Assembly: GCA_009901575.1 (NCBI GenBank)
Contig: WXYP01000002.1
Span: forward strand, 372,001 to 436,000
From: Flavobacteriaceae bacterium R38
GTDB lineage: Bacteria; Bacteroidota; Bacteroidia; Flavobacteriales; Flavobacteriaceae
Reading direction: 5' to 3'
DNA length: 64,000 bases
In this document: positions 9,350 to 17,413 of the stretch, piece by piece
How positions within the stretch are numbered: position 1 is the first letter of the stretch
Layout: each line of letters begins with the position of its first letter
Notes under the pieces: model-generated
Databases searched by the model: none
Seen by the model: the letters and a program-made list of their open reading frames with translations, nothing else
Told to the model about the DNA's origin: nothing
Position numbers and translations under genes: made by a program

Positions 9350-12181
9350 CTAATGTAATTCTTTTTTAAGAAATTTTGCAGTATAACTCTTTGTATCTAA
9401 AACAATTTCTTCCGGAGTTCCTTTAGCGACTACTTTTCCTCCGCCTTTTCCTCCTTCGTAACCAATATCAATGATGTAATCTACAGTTTTGATGACATCC
9501 ATATTGTGTTCTATAATTAATACGGTATTACCGCGATTTGTTAATTTATTCAATACTTCCATTAGTACCCTGATATCTTCAAAATGAAGTCCGGTTGTAG
9601 GCTCATCCAGAATATAGAAGGTATTACCGGTATCTCTTTTAGAAAGTTCTGTAGCCAATTTAATGCGCTGTGCTTCACCTCCCGAAAGGGTAGTGGATTG
9701 CTGCCCCAGGGTGATATATCCTAATCCGACATCTTTAATGGTTTTTAACTTTCTATAGATTTTAGGAATATTTTCAAAAAAGTCTACAGCTTCATTTATC
9801 GTCATATTAAGCACATCTGCAATAGATTTTCCTTTATAACGAATTTCAAGAGTTTCCCTGTTAAAACGTTTCCCGTGACAAGTTTCACATTCAACGTAAA
9901 CATCAGGGAGAAAATTCATTTCAATAACCCGTAAACCACCTCCCTGGCAAGTTTCACACCTTCCGCCTACAACATTAAAACTAAATCGGCCGGGTTTGTA
10001 CCCACGAATCATAGCTTCCGGGGTTTTTGTGAATAAGGATCTTATTTCGCTGAAAACCCCTGTGTAAGTTGCCGGATTTGATCTCGGAGTTCTACCAATT
10101 GGAGACTGATTAATATCGATAACTTTATCAATATGTTCTAGGCCTTTTATGCTTTTATAAGGCATAGGCTTTTTTACCGCCTTAAAAAAGTGCTTGTTTA
10201 AAATAGGATAGAGGGTCTCATTGATTAAGGTAGATTTTCCACTTCCTGATACTCCTGTTATCCCAATCATCTGCCCGAGAGGGAACTCAACATCTACATT
10301 TTTTAGATTGTTCCCCTGGCAACCTTTTAATATTAACGATTTCCCGTTGCCTTTTCTTCTTTGTTTCGGAATTTCAATTTCTTTTGTCCCGTTTAAATAA
10401 TCTGCTGTAAGGGTATGGTGCTTTTTTACTTCGAGGGGATTCCCTTCGGAAATGATTTCCCCTCCATGCCTTCCTGCCATCGGACCAATATCGATAACAT
10501 GATCTGCATGTTCTATCATATCTTTATCGTGTTCTACCACAATAACTGAATTTCCCAGGTTTCTCAAAGATTCTAACGACTTTATAAGACGCTCGTTATC
10601 TCTTTGATGCAGACCAATACTAGGTTCATCCAGGATATAAAGAACGCCTACCAGTTGCGAACCAATTTGTGTGGCTAAACGGATACGTTGTGCTTCTCCT
10701 CCAGAAAGTGATTTTGAACTCCTGTTTAGCGATAGATAATCTAGCCCTACGTCTAATAAAAAAGAAATTCGGGTATTAATTTCTTTTAAGATTTCTTCTG
10801 CTATCCGAAACTGTTTTTCAGTAAGCTCTTTTTCAACTTTCTTAAACCATTTCCCCAAATCGGCGATATCCATATTGGCCAATTCAGCTATATTTTTAGC
10901 ATTCAGTTTGAAATACAACGATTCTTTTTTCAAACGCGAGCCATCGCAAACCGGACATTTGTTTTTGTCCATAAAATCTTTTGCCCAACGCTTGATAGAA
11001 GTCGAATTTGATTCTTTAAACTGATTCATTATAAAACTGATAATACCCTCAAAATCAATCTTATAATCACGAGTAATGCCTAATGTTTTAGATTCTATAG
11101 CAAATTTTTCATTCCCCCCATTCAAAATAATGTCCATTGCTTCTTCCGGGATCTCTGAAATAGGGTCTGTAAGCTTGAATTTATAACGTTCTGCTATAAC
11201 TTCCAATTGTTTGAAGATCCATGATTTTTTATATTCCCCTAAAGGAGCAATCCCTCCGTTTTTAATAGATATTTTTTTATTCGGAATTATTTTGTCAATA
11301 TTAATTTCATGAACAGTTCCCAATCCGCTACACTCAGAACACATTCCTTTTGGAGAATTGAACGAAAAAGTATTCGGTTCAGGATTCGGATATGAGATTC
11401 CGGAGGAAGGACACATTAAGTTTCTACTAAAGAATCTGGCTTTTTCTTTTTGATGTTCGATCACCATTAAAACATCATCCCCATGATACATTGCAGTATT
11501 GATGCTTTCCGTCAAACGTTTTATAACATCTTCATCTTTAGAAACCTGAAGGCGGTCAATTACAATCTCGATATCATGATTTTTATAACGATCTACTTTC
11601 ATGCCTTTTTGCAAATCCAGGATTTCTCCGTCTACACGTACTTTGACAAAACCTTGCTTGGCAATTTGCTCAAAAAGCTCCCTGTAATGCCCTTTCCTGG
11701 AGCGAACAATAGGAGCGAGGATGTTCACTTTTTTTCCTTCAAAATCAGCAATAATTAAATCCCTGATTTGTTCATCACTATAGCTCACCATCTTTTCATT
11801 GGTGTTATAACTATAGGCATCACCGGCACGGGCAAATAAAAGGCGAAGAAAATCATAAATTTCTGTGATCGTACCCACAGTAGACCGGGGAGATTTTGAC
11901 GTCGTTTTTTGTTCTATGGCAATTACCGGTGATAAGCCATCAATTTTATCGACATCAGGACGTTCCAGGCCTCCGAGAAACTGCCGTGCATACGCAGAAA
12001 ATGTCTCAATGTAGCGTCGCTGGCCTTCAGCATAGATGGTATCAAAAGCTAAAGACGACTTCCCACTTCCCGAAAGACCAGTGATTACCACCAGCTTTTC
12101 CCGCGGAATAGTTACATCTATATTCTTAAGATTATGGACACGTGCGCCACGCACTTCTATGTTTTCTTCGTAGTTGGTCAT
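9350..12181 (-). CDS. uvrA: Excinuclease ABC subunit A
   Basis: A 943-aa UvrA, the DNA-damage sensor of nucleotide excision repair that loads UvrB. Both ATPase modules are complete: Walker [15 protein letters not shown] near residue 34 and [14 protein letters not shown] near residue 645, with ABC signatures [14 protein letters not shown] and [14 protein letters not shown]. Zinc-module cysteines occur as CPVCDGSRL in the first half and [17 protein letters not shown] in the second. The length is normal for the family. A minus-strand TAACTTCG at 12201-12208 could be its -7 element. It is probably the first gene of a two-gene unit with the LOG-family gene. Confidence 0.98.
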   Translation of the reverse strand: MTNYEENIEVRGARVHNLKNIDVTIPREKLVVITGLSGSGKSSLAFDTIYAEGQRRYIETFSAYARQFLGGLERPDVDKIDGLSPVIAIEQKTTSKSPRSTVGTITEIYDFLRLLFARAGDAYSYNTNEKMVSYSDEQIRDLIIADFEGKKVNILAPIVRSRKGHYRELFEQIAKQGFVKVRVDGEILDLQKGMKVDRYKNHDIEIVIDRLQVSKDEDVIKRLTESINTAMYHGDDVLMVIEHQKEKARFFSRNLMCPSSGISYPNPEPNTFSFNSPKGMCSECSGLGTVHEINIDKIIPNKKISIKNGGIAPLGEYKKSWIFKQLEVIAERYKFKLTDPISEIPEEAMDIILNGGNEKFAIESKTLGITRDYKIDFEGIISFIMNQFKESNSTSIKRWAKDFMDKNKCPVCDGSRLKKESLYFKLNAKNIAELANMDIADLGKWFKKVEKELTEKQFRIAEEILKEINTRISFLLDVGLDYLSLNRSSKSLSGGEAQRIRLATQIGSQLVGVLYILDEPSIGLHQRDNERLIKSLESLRNLGNSVIVVEHDKDMIEHADHVIDIGPMAGRHGGEIISEGNPLEVKKHHTLTADYLNGTKEIEIPKQRRKGNGKSLILKGCQGNNLKNVDVEFPLGQMIGITGVSGSGKSTLINETLYPILNKHFFKAVKKPMPYKSIKGLEHIDKVIDINQSPIGRTPRSNPATYTGVFSEIRSLFTKTPEAMIRGYKPGRFSFNVVGGRCETCQGGGLRVIEMNFLPDVYVECETCHGKRFNRETLEIRYKGKSIADVLNMTINEAVDFFENIPKIYRKLKTIKDVGLGYITLGQQSTTLSGGEAQRIKLATELSKRDTGNTFYILDEPTTGLHFEDIRVLMEVLNKLTNRGNTVLIIEHNMDVIKTVDYIIDIGYEGGKGGGKVVAKGTPEEIVLDTKSYTAKFLKKELH

Positions 12182-12411
12182 AATAAATTCGCAAAAGCTG
12201 CGAAGTTACGATTTTGGAGGTTAAAAATGAAGCTGTTACAGCTTGTATTTCAACCTTTGTTATGTATGATTTTACGGAATAAACCAGCTTATAGTTTCAC
12301 TGATTTCCTTAATAATTTGTGAAAGATTGACAGTTTTGATGATAAAACCTTGATAAACAGGTAATTCTTTATGTTCTTTAGATAAGGTATGGTACTTGAA
12401 AGCAGAAGAGC

Positions 12412-12591
12412 ATGCGTTATCCAAGAAATAATAAAAAGAAAAGCTTTAGTTTTACAAAAAAGGCGAAGCATTTTCTTTTAATGCTGATAAGTGCATGGAT
12501 GATAGGAATTTCAAATGTTATTTATGACCGTATGGTAAATGATACCAAGAAGATGGTAGAGCAGCGGGATGAAACTTTAAAGGAGAAATAG
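12412..12591 (+). CDS. Small membrane protein, 59 aa, unrecognised
   Basis: A 59-codon frame with a purine-rich stretch (gcagaag) just before ATG. The product starts with a very basic segment (MRYPRNNKKKSFSFTKKAKH) and has one hydrophobic stretch (FLLMLISAWMIGISNVIY). It ends in a charged, coiled-coil-like tail (DTKKMVEQRDETLKEK). That layout, a basic cytoplasmic N-terminus, one transmembrane helix and a soluble tail, argues for a real single-pass protein rather than chance. It is divergent from uvrA. An opposing frame at 12289-12471 partly overlaps it and looks less protein-like. The function is unknown. Confidence 0.55.
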   Translation: MRYPRNNKKKSFSFTKKAKHFLLMLISAWMIGISNVIYDRMVNDTKKMVEQRDETLKEK

Positions 12592-12687
12592 ATTTAAATT
12601 TAAAAATTTGATTATCTTGGTGAACAAACCTAAACTTTTGACTTAGTACTTATTAGCTATATTTTATACACCGTGTTGTAAAACGTT

Positions 12688-13284
12688 TTACTCTAAATCA
12701 TGTTCCTGTAACAATTCAATATACTGTTTATAAATCCAATCAAAAGGTTTTTTTCGATAATTTATCAAGTCAAGAGAATTCTCAATTAAATCAGATAGCT
12801 TAACTCCGCCATCCACATATTCATAATTAGAAAGTAATTCACTATTCACAATTTTTGGAAGTATTGATACTTTAAAACCTTTGTTTTTGTGATTTTTAAG
12901 TCTAAATAACATCGAACTTGTATTACTTAACCCTCCACCCATTCCTTGAAGAGCAAAATATCCAAGTCCATATTGATTGATTTTTCCAGTTGACTTTTCT
13001 AAAACTATTGGAGCAACTAAATTCCAAGCGCTAGACTTTATTTCTTTTTGTATGAATAAATAAACAATTAAATCATCTTCAATTTTATCAATAACATCTA
13101 AATTCCATCCTCCTAAAGTAGTTTTATAATCAGTAGGTACTTTTTCTTTTAAGAGAATAGGCTTCTCTTTAATTTTTTCCGATATTTTGGAGGTTTCTTG
13201 TTGTTTATTAAATGAAATATTAAAAACATTAAATGAATTCAACGTATCTTTTATTCCATTAAAATTTAAGTTTAAAATATTCAT
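12688..13284 (-). CDS. Hypothetical protein, accessory patch
   Basis: Predicted 198 aa from the ATG at 13284. A TTG six codons upstream (13302) is also possible, but ATG is preferred. I do not recognise the family. The N-terminal third is Asn/Lys-rich and low in complexity. The centre (TTLGGWNLDVIDKIEDDLIVYLFIQKE) and a Gly-rich GMGGGLSNTSSMLFRL segment look like a globular domain. There is no signal peptide and there are no membrane helices, so it is probably cytoplasmic. Codons are even more AT-rich than in neighbouring housekeeping genes. It is followed, outside its 5' end, by a GC-richer inverted-repeat region, which suggests it arrived with that patch. Confidence 0.6.
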   Translation of the reverse strand: MNILNLNFNGIKDTLNSFNVFNISFNKQQETSKISEKIKEKPILLKEKVPTDYKTTLGGWNLDVIDKIEDDLIVYLFIQKEIKSSAWNLVAPIVLEKSTGKINQYGLGYFALQGMGGGLSNTSSMLFRLKNHKNKGFKVSILPKIVNSELLSNYEYVDGGVKLSDLIENSLDLINYRKKPFDWIYKQYIELLQEHDLE

Positions 13285-13309
13285 TTTCTCAATGTTTTGC
13301 AACGGTTCG

Positions 13310-13386
13310 GCTATGATTTCGTTGCGGCTCTAGCTGCGACGCGCTTTTGGCAAGTCACGCGGAGAGGAGCAGCAATGAGATTAGCT
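13310..13386. repeat. Imperfect inverted repeat with GC-rich centre
   Basis: The arms are 13310-13325 (GCTATGATTTCGTTGC) and 13372-13386 (GCAATGAGATTAGCT), roughly complementary with a few mismatches. They enclose a distinctly GC-richer core that includes GCTGCGACGCG. The composition differs sharply from the surrounding AT-rich DNA. From memory, similar 'TTTCGTTGCGG ... GCAATGA' hairpins border accessory genes in other Bacteroidetes, but I could not check this. Confidence 0.5.
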
Positions 13387-13481
13387 GTTATTTGTTTTTA
13401 GATTTTTTGAATACAAGAAAAGTTCTTGTTGTTAACCAACTTAGCAATGAATTGTAGTGATTGTTGGCAATTGTTATTTTC

Positions 13482-13754
13482 TTACTCATCAGATCTTTCA
13501 AGTTCAAAGAGCTCTTCTCTAAGTTTATTTTTTCTGCGTTGGTGTTCATTTGCTATATCGGCATAACCTTGCATTTCCTTATTTAACCTTTTTATTCTAT
13601 TCGAATTAAGTATTGATCCTAAGAATGATTTAGATAATTCATCTACTTCCTTAACCAATGGTCTAAACATTTCAACATATTTATACTCTTCGGAATGCTC
13701 TTGCTCTATCATTTGCTTTAATTCGCCTATTCTTGCTTTTTTAGAATTGTCCAT
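13482..13754 (-). CDS. Small hypothetical coiled-coil protein
   Basis: A protein of 90 aa from the ATG at 13754. A longer version of 106 aa would begin at 13802, directly against a 34-bp palindrome, and seems less likely. The protein is highly charged and almost wholly helical by eye: KKARIGELKQMIEQEHSEEYKYVEM, then LNKEMQGYADIANEHQRRKNKLREELFELERSDE. It is therefore probably a coiled coil. No enzyme motif, signal or membrane helix is visible. Inverted copies of GTTGGCAA flank the gene (plus strand near 13464-13471, minus strand near 13771-13778). The function is unknown. Confidence 0.5.
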   Translation of the reverse strand: MDNSKKARIGELKQMIEQEHSEEYKYVEMFRPLVKEVDELSKSFLGSILNSNRIKRLNKEMQGYADIANEHQRRKNKLREELFELERSDE

Positions 13755-13802
13755 TTTTGAATATTTAATTGTTGCCAACTTATTTATATAAATACTTTTC
13801 AT

Positions 13803-13836
13803 ACCTACATATAACTATATATAGTTATATGTAGGT
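13803..13836. repeat. Perfect 34-bp palindrome
   Basis: The segment starts ACCTACATATAACTATA and reads identically on both strands over all 34 positions with no spacer. It lies directly upstream of the small coiled-coil gene. It could be an operator for a dimeric regulator, a cruciform, or an end or target of a mobile element. Confidence 0.85.
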
Positions 13837-13936
13837 TCTAACCTTTAAAAATACACCTCAAAACCAAGAAGCGAAAGGGGAAAATTCCTGTTTTTATAAG
13901 AAAGTGGAATTTAAACGCTATGCTTATTAAGATGCA

Positions 13937-13970
13937 CTACTGTCACTTCGAGCGTAGTCGAGAAGTCTTG
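13937..13970. repeat. REP-like fragment of the TTCGAGCGTAGTCGAG type
   Basis: CTGTCACTTCGAGCGTAG followed by TCGAGAAGTCTTG is a repeat element of a style common between Bacteroidetes genes and contains the internal palindrome CGAGCGTAGTCG. The partner arm appears to be the nearby AGGTCTCGACTGCCTG (13990-14005), which lies inside the end of the ATP-grasp gene. Confidence 0.6.
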
Positions 13971-13984
13971 AAAAACTCAATGCT

Positions 13985-14935
13985 CTAATTAGGTCTCGAC
14001 TGCCTGCCCGATTTCGTCATTAAGACGAGTGCCTGACCTGACAAAAGCTTTTTGATGTAAGTAGCCAATTTAGTAGCAGCTTCCGGATATAAACGAAACC
14101 ATAGTTCCGGTTCAATAAGTTCGAGTTCAGAAACAGTTAGTTCTCCGTTATTGTCTTCAAAAATATCTACCCTGGCATAAACAGGGAATTCAGGGCAAGC
14201 TTTAATCACTTTTTCGGCAAATTCAATTTCTTTTTTATTCGGAAGATAGATTTGAACTCTTCCTCCAAAGTCGCTTTGCACTCTAAAATCGCCTGGTTTA
14301 GCAACTTTGAGTACCGCATGAGTGAATTCCCCGCCAAAAATCATCATGGAGATTTCTCCTTTGGTAACAATATTATGTTGAAAAGGTTGTAGCATCATAG
14401 CTTCATTTTCGATCAACCTTTTAAATACTTTTTCGTGACGTTCCAGATTGTCAATTCCTAATTTATAAGTATGCGAGCCACTTGCAGAAATACAGGGTTT
14501 TAATACTGTTTCTGCCCATCCGGTTTGTTGGTGTAGCTCTTTTAACGTTAGTTGTTCTCCCTTTTCTATAAATCGGGTAGGAGTACAATGAATACCTTTG
14601 GTTTCCAGATCTTGCAAATAATGCTTATCGATATTCCATCGAATCAGGGCTTCTGAATTTAAAAACCAAGTAACTTTACTGGTTTTTTCCAACCAAATTG
14701 AAAATTCTTTAAATCGGTCAAAATAATCCCAGGTAGTCCTGAAAAGAAGATATTTTGCAGTTGACCAGTCAAAAGAAGGGTCATCCCAGGATCGTCTTTC
14801 TACAATTAAACCTTCTTTTTCTAATGCTTTTTTTACAAGATTGTCTTCAATTAGAACATCTTGTACATATTGATTCGGATTAATTGGATTAACGTACCTG
14901 GAATCGGTTAAAATAACAATATCAACGGTTTTCAT
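13985..14935 (-). CDS. ATP-grasp ligase, RimK/glutathione-synthetase-like
   Basis: A 316-aa protein of the ATP-grasp superfamily. The visible order is an N-terminal Rossmann-like part (VDIVILTDSRYVNP), the ATP-binding lysine region AETVLKPCISASGSHTYKL, then GEISMMIFGGEFTHAVLK. It ends with the metal-binding strand VYARVDIFEDNNGEL and ELELIEPELWF. Enzymes of this type join a carboxylate to an amine through an acyl phosphate. The exact substrates are unknown. It starts 9 nt after the stop of the gamma-glutamyltransferase gene, so the two are likely cotranscribed. The last ~18 residues (after TYIKKLL) fall in repeat-like DNA and may be a non-native extension. Confidence 0.82.
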   Translation of the reverse strand: MKTVDIVILTDSRYVNPINPNQYVQDVLIEDNLVKKALEKEGLIVERRSWDDPSFDWSTAKYLLFRTTWDYFDRFKEFSIWLEKTSKVTWFLNSEALIRWNIDKHYLQDLETKGIHCTPTRFIEKGEQLTLKELHQQTGWAETVLKPCISASGSHTYKLGIDNLERHEKVFKRLIENEAMMLQPFQHNIVTKGEISMMIFGGEFTHAVLKVAKPGDFRVQSDFGGRVQIYLPNKKEIEFAEKVIKACPEFPVYARVDIFEDNNGELTVSELELIEPELWFRLYPEAATKLATYIKKLLSGQALVLMTKSGRQSRPN

Positions 14936-14944
14936 GGTAATTTG

Positions 14945-16642
14945 TTAAAAACCAACCGCAGTATCATCTCCACGACGATCTGCTCCACCTTCTAATGTGC
15001 CATTTTCTAAAACCAGAATACCATCTACTTTTCCAATTACCGGAGAATTTTGTTCATTGATGAGATACCCCTTTTCTTTTAAACCGGAGATTAATTCCGG
15101 AGAAAAAGAATCTGGTTCAAACTGAATCAAATCGGGTAACCATTGATGGTGAAAACGCGGAGCATTTACAGCTTCCTGCATGGTCATATTGTATTCATGC
15201 ACATTTAAAATAGTTTGCAGTACAGAGGTTATAATAGTTGATCCTCCGGGAGTCCCCACACTCATTAATAGCTTCCCGTCTTTCTCCACAATAGTAGGAG
15301 TCATAGAGCTTAGCATTCGCTTTTCAGGTGCAATGCTGTTGGCCTCAGCTCCAACTAAACCATACGAATTTGGTACTCCGGGCTTGCTGCTAAAATCGTC
15401 CATCTCATTGTTTAAAAAGAAACCAAGATCTCCACAATACAGTTTAGATCCAAAACCGCCATTAAGTGTTGTGGTTACAGAGATCGCATTTCCAAATTGA
15501 TCGATAATAGAATAGTGTGTAGTTTCGTTACTTTCTACTACCTGAACACTCCCGTGAGAAACATCACTGGACAGGGTAGCTTTATCGAATGAAAAAGATG
15601 CCATGCGTCCGTCTAAATACGTGTCGCTTATCAATTCATCTCCCGGAATACTCACAAAATCAGGATCCCCTAAATAGAAACTCCTATCAGCATATGCACG
15701 ACGCTCGGCTTCTGTAATCACCTGAATAGATTCCATAGAATTATGTCCGAATTCATGTAAGTCATAAGGCTCTATCATCTGCATAATTTGCGCTAAGCAA
15801 ATTCCGCCACTGGAAGGAGGAGACATAGAGATAATTTTTAAATCATCGTATTCAAATGTAATTGGCAATCTCCATTTGGCTTCATATTGTGCTAAATCTT
15901 CCTCAGTAATAATACCTCCGTTAGCTTGCAGATATGCAACTAAACGTTTTGCGGTTTCACCTTTGTAAAATTCATCTCTACCATTTTTCATGATTCGGGT
16001 AAAGGTTTTTGCCAGGTTATCGTGTTTGATGACATCATTCTCTTTCCAGTCGTTCATAAACATGATGCTATCTGTGTTTACTTTTGCAAAGATTTCCTGA
16101 TACCCTCTTAAACTGCGTTCATCTTTCTTGGTGAGTGTGATTCCTTTTTTAGCTAACTCAATAACCGGAGTGAGAATTGTTTCTATTGGTAATGTCCCAA
16201 ATTTTTCATGTGCAGCAAAGACTCCCGCAATAGTACCTGGAACTCCAACTGCCAATGCCCCTTCTGTACTTTTACCCGGAATAACTTCTCCGTTTTCATC
16301 CAAATACATATCCTTTGTTGCAGCTAAAGGTGCTTTTTCCCGGTAATCCAATCCGCCAATTTCTCCATCACTTTTTCTGTACACCATGAATCCGCCACCT
16401 CCAATATTTCCGGCATAAGGATAGGCCACAGCTAAAGCCAACTCTGTGGCTACCATGGCGTCAAAAGCGTTTCCTCCTTTTTTTAAAATCTCTGTACCTA
16501 TTTTTGAAGCCTCTTTGCGAGCAGAGACTACCATCGCTTTTTCTGTAATCAAACCTGTTACAGGTTTAGATTTGGTTATTGTTTCTTCTTTTTTGCAGGA
16601 GAATAAACTAATGAACAGTACTAAGAATATTATTTTTTTCAT
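14945..16642 (-). CDS. ggt: Gamma-glutamyltransferase, lipoprotein
   Basis: A GGT-family N-terminal-nucleophile hydrolase, 565 aa from the chosen ATG at 16642. A frame eight residues longer exists, but this start gives a clean lipoprotein signal, MKKIIFLVLFISLFSC, with the lipobox LFSC. The protein should therefore be membrane-anchored on the periplasmic side. The self-cleavage site is at the Thr of ETTHYSIID, and the downstream small-subunit motifs SMTPTIV and GTPGGSTIITSVLQ are present. The reaction is hydrolysis of gamma-glutamyl amides such as glutathione, or transfer of the glutamyl group to amino acids. Its tight coupling to an ATP-grasp ligase gene suggests a shared gamma-glutamyl or peptide substrate. 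Confidence 0.93.
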   Translation of the reverse strand: MKKIIFLVLFISLFSCKKEETITKSKPVTGLITEKAMVVSARKEASKIGTEILKKGGNAFDAMVATELALAVAYPYAGNIGGGGFMVYRKSDGEIGGLDYREKAPLAATKDMYLDENGEVIPGKSTEGALAVGVPGTIAGVFAAHEKFGTLPIETILTPVIELAKKGITLTKKDERSLRGYQEIFAKVNTDSIMFMNDWKENDVIKHDNLAKTFTRIMKNGRDEFYKGETAKRLVAYLQANGGIITEEDLAQYEAKWRLPITFEYDDLKIISMSPPSSGGICLAQIMQMIEPYDLHEFGHNSMESIQVITEAERRAYADRSFYLGDPDFVSIPGDELISDTYLDGRMASFSFDKATLSSDVSHGSVQVVESNETTHYSIIDQFGNAISVTTTLNGGFGSKLYCGDLGFFLNNEMDDFSSKPGVPNSYGLVGAEANSIAPEKRMLSSMTPTIVEKDGKLLMSVGTPGGSTIITSVLQTILNVHEYNMTMQEAVNAPRFHHQWLPDLIQFEPDSFSPELISGLKEKGYLINEQNSPVIGKVDGILVLENGTLEGGADRRGDDTAVGF

Positions 16643-16744
16643 GTGTTTATATTTATTGTTTTTCAAGGGTTACATGCTGTTCGCTATTATCAATGTATTA
16701 TGTGATAAAGTTTTTAACATGCTCGTTTCCTATCGGGATAAAAA

Positions 16745-17335
16745 TTATTCTAATAAGGATTTTAATTTGTGATTTGAATAGGTGATGAGTTCTTCAAAAA
16801 AACTGGTAAACTCTTCTTCAAATTCGTCATAATATTTTTCGAGTTCTAAAATAGCAAAATTCATTTTAGATTTATTTTTTGTGCGTCGATTCATTCCGTT
16901 AAGCACCCTGGAAATCCCTTCTATATTCGAATAGCTGTAGAGCCAGTTCTCTTTGATCATATATGGCATCATGTTTTTATACCTGTCCGGAAGTAATTGA
17001 TAATAATCGTCTAAAAGATTATAAAAATTTCCGGCATAGATATCTAAAGGGGTAGTCGAGTAATTATTCCAATTCTTTGCCAGGTAATGATCATAAAATA
17101 TATCTACGATAATTCCGCTGTAATGTCCGTAAGGCTCATGAAGTTTTTTAGTGCTTTTGCGTACAGTTTTATGAGCATCGGTAAAAGTATCAATAGCTCT
17201 GTGCAGTATAATTCCTTTTTGAATTTGTTCAGGATACTCTAAATATTTTTTCCCACGTATCCCATCAGCTATAAAATTGCCAATTTTAATTTGGTCACGT
17301 TCTCCTGACAGGTAAATATGGGCTAAAAAATTCAT
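16745..17335 (-). CDS. acpH: Acyl carrier protein phosphodiesterase
   Basis: A 196-aa protein of the AcpH (ACP hydrolyase) family, recognisable from the start MNFLAHIYLSG, then GNFIADGIRG and HRAIDTFTDAH. These carry the His/Asp metal ligands of this HD-like phosphodiesterase. The enzyme removes the 4'-phosphopantetheine arm from holo-ACP. It is cytoplasmic, with no signal or membrane segment. It is divergent from glmM with a 78-nt shared upstream region. Its role is housekeeping prosthetic-group turnover, formally opposite to the phosphopantetheinyl transferase encoded near 29.5 kb. Confidence 0.9.
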   Translation of the reverse strand: MNFLAHIYLSGERDQIKIGNFIADGIRGKKYLEYPEQIQKGIILHRAIDTFTDAHKTVRKSTKKLHEPYGHYSGIIVDIFYDHYLAKNWNNYSTTPLDIYAGNFYNLLDDYYQLLPDRYKNMMPYMIKENWLYSYSNIEGISRVLNGMNRRTKNKSKMNFAILELEKYYDEFEEEFTSFFEELITYSNHKLKSLLE

Positions 17336-17383
17336 TCTTCGAATTTACAAATTCATAACAAACAAAAAACAACTTTGTCGTTG

Positions 17384-17391
17384 TATATTTG
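17384..17391 (+). promoter_or_regulatory. -7 promoter element for glmM
   Basis: TATATTTG matches the Bacteroidetes TAnnTTTG element exactly and lies 22 nt before the glmM ATG. No TTTG is found at the ideal 19-nt spacing; one at 17374-17377 is too close. Confidence 0.5.
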
Positions 17392-17413
17392 CGGGAAAAT
17401 TTAAAGAACAACA

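Noticed and set aside
12289-12471. 60-aa minus-strand frame next to uvrA
   Set aside because: It overlaps the more convincing 59-aa plus-strand gene and has no clear start context. Its composition is that of AT-rich noise.
13310-13480. Integron attC site
   Set aside because: The GTTGGCAA boxes do not fit the GTTRRRY/RYYYAAC core, and no integrase is present in the window.
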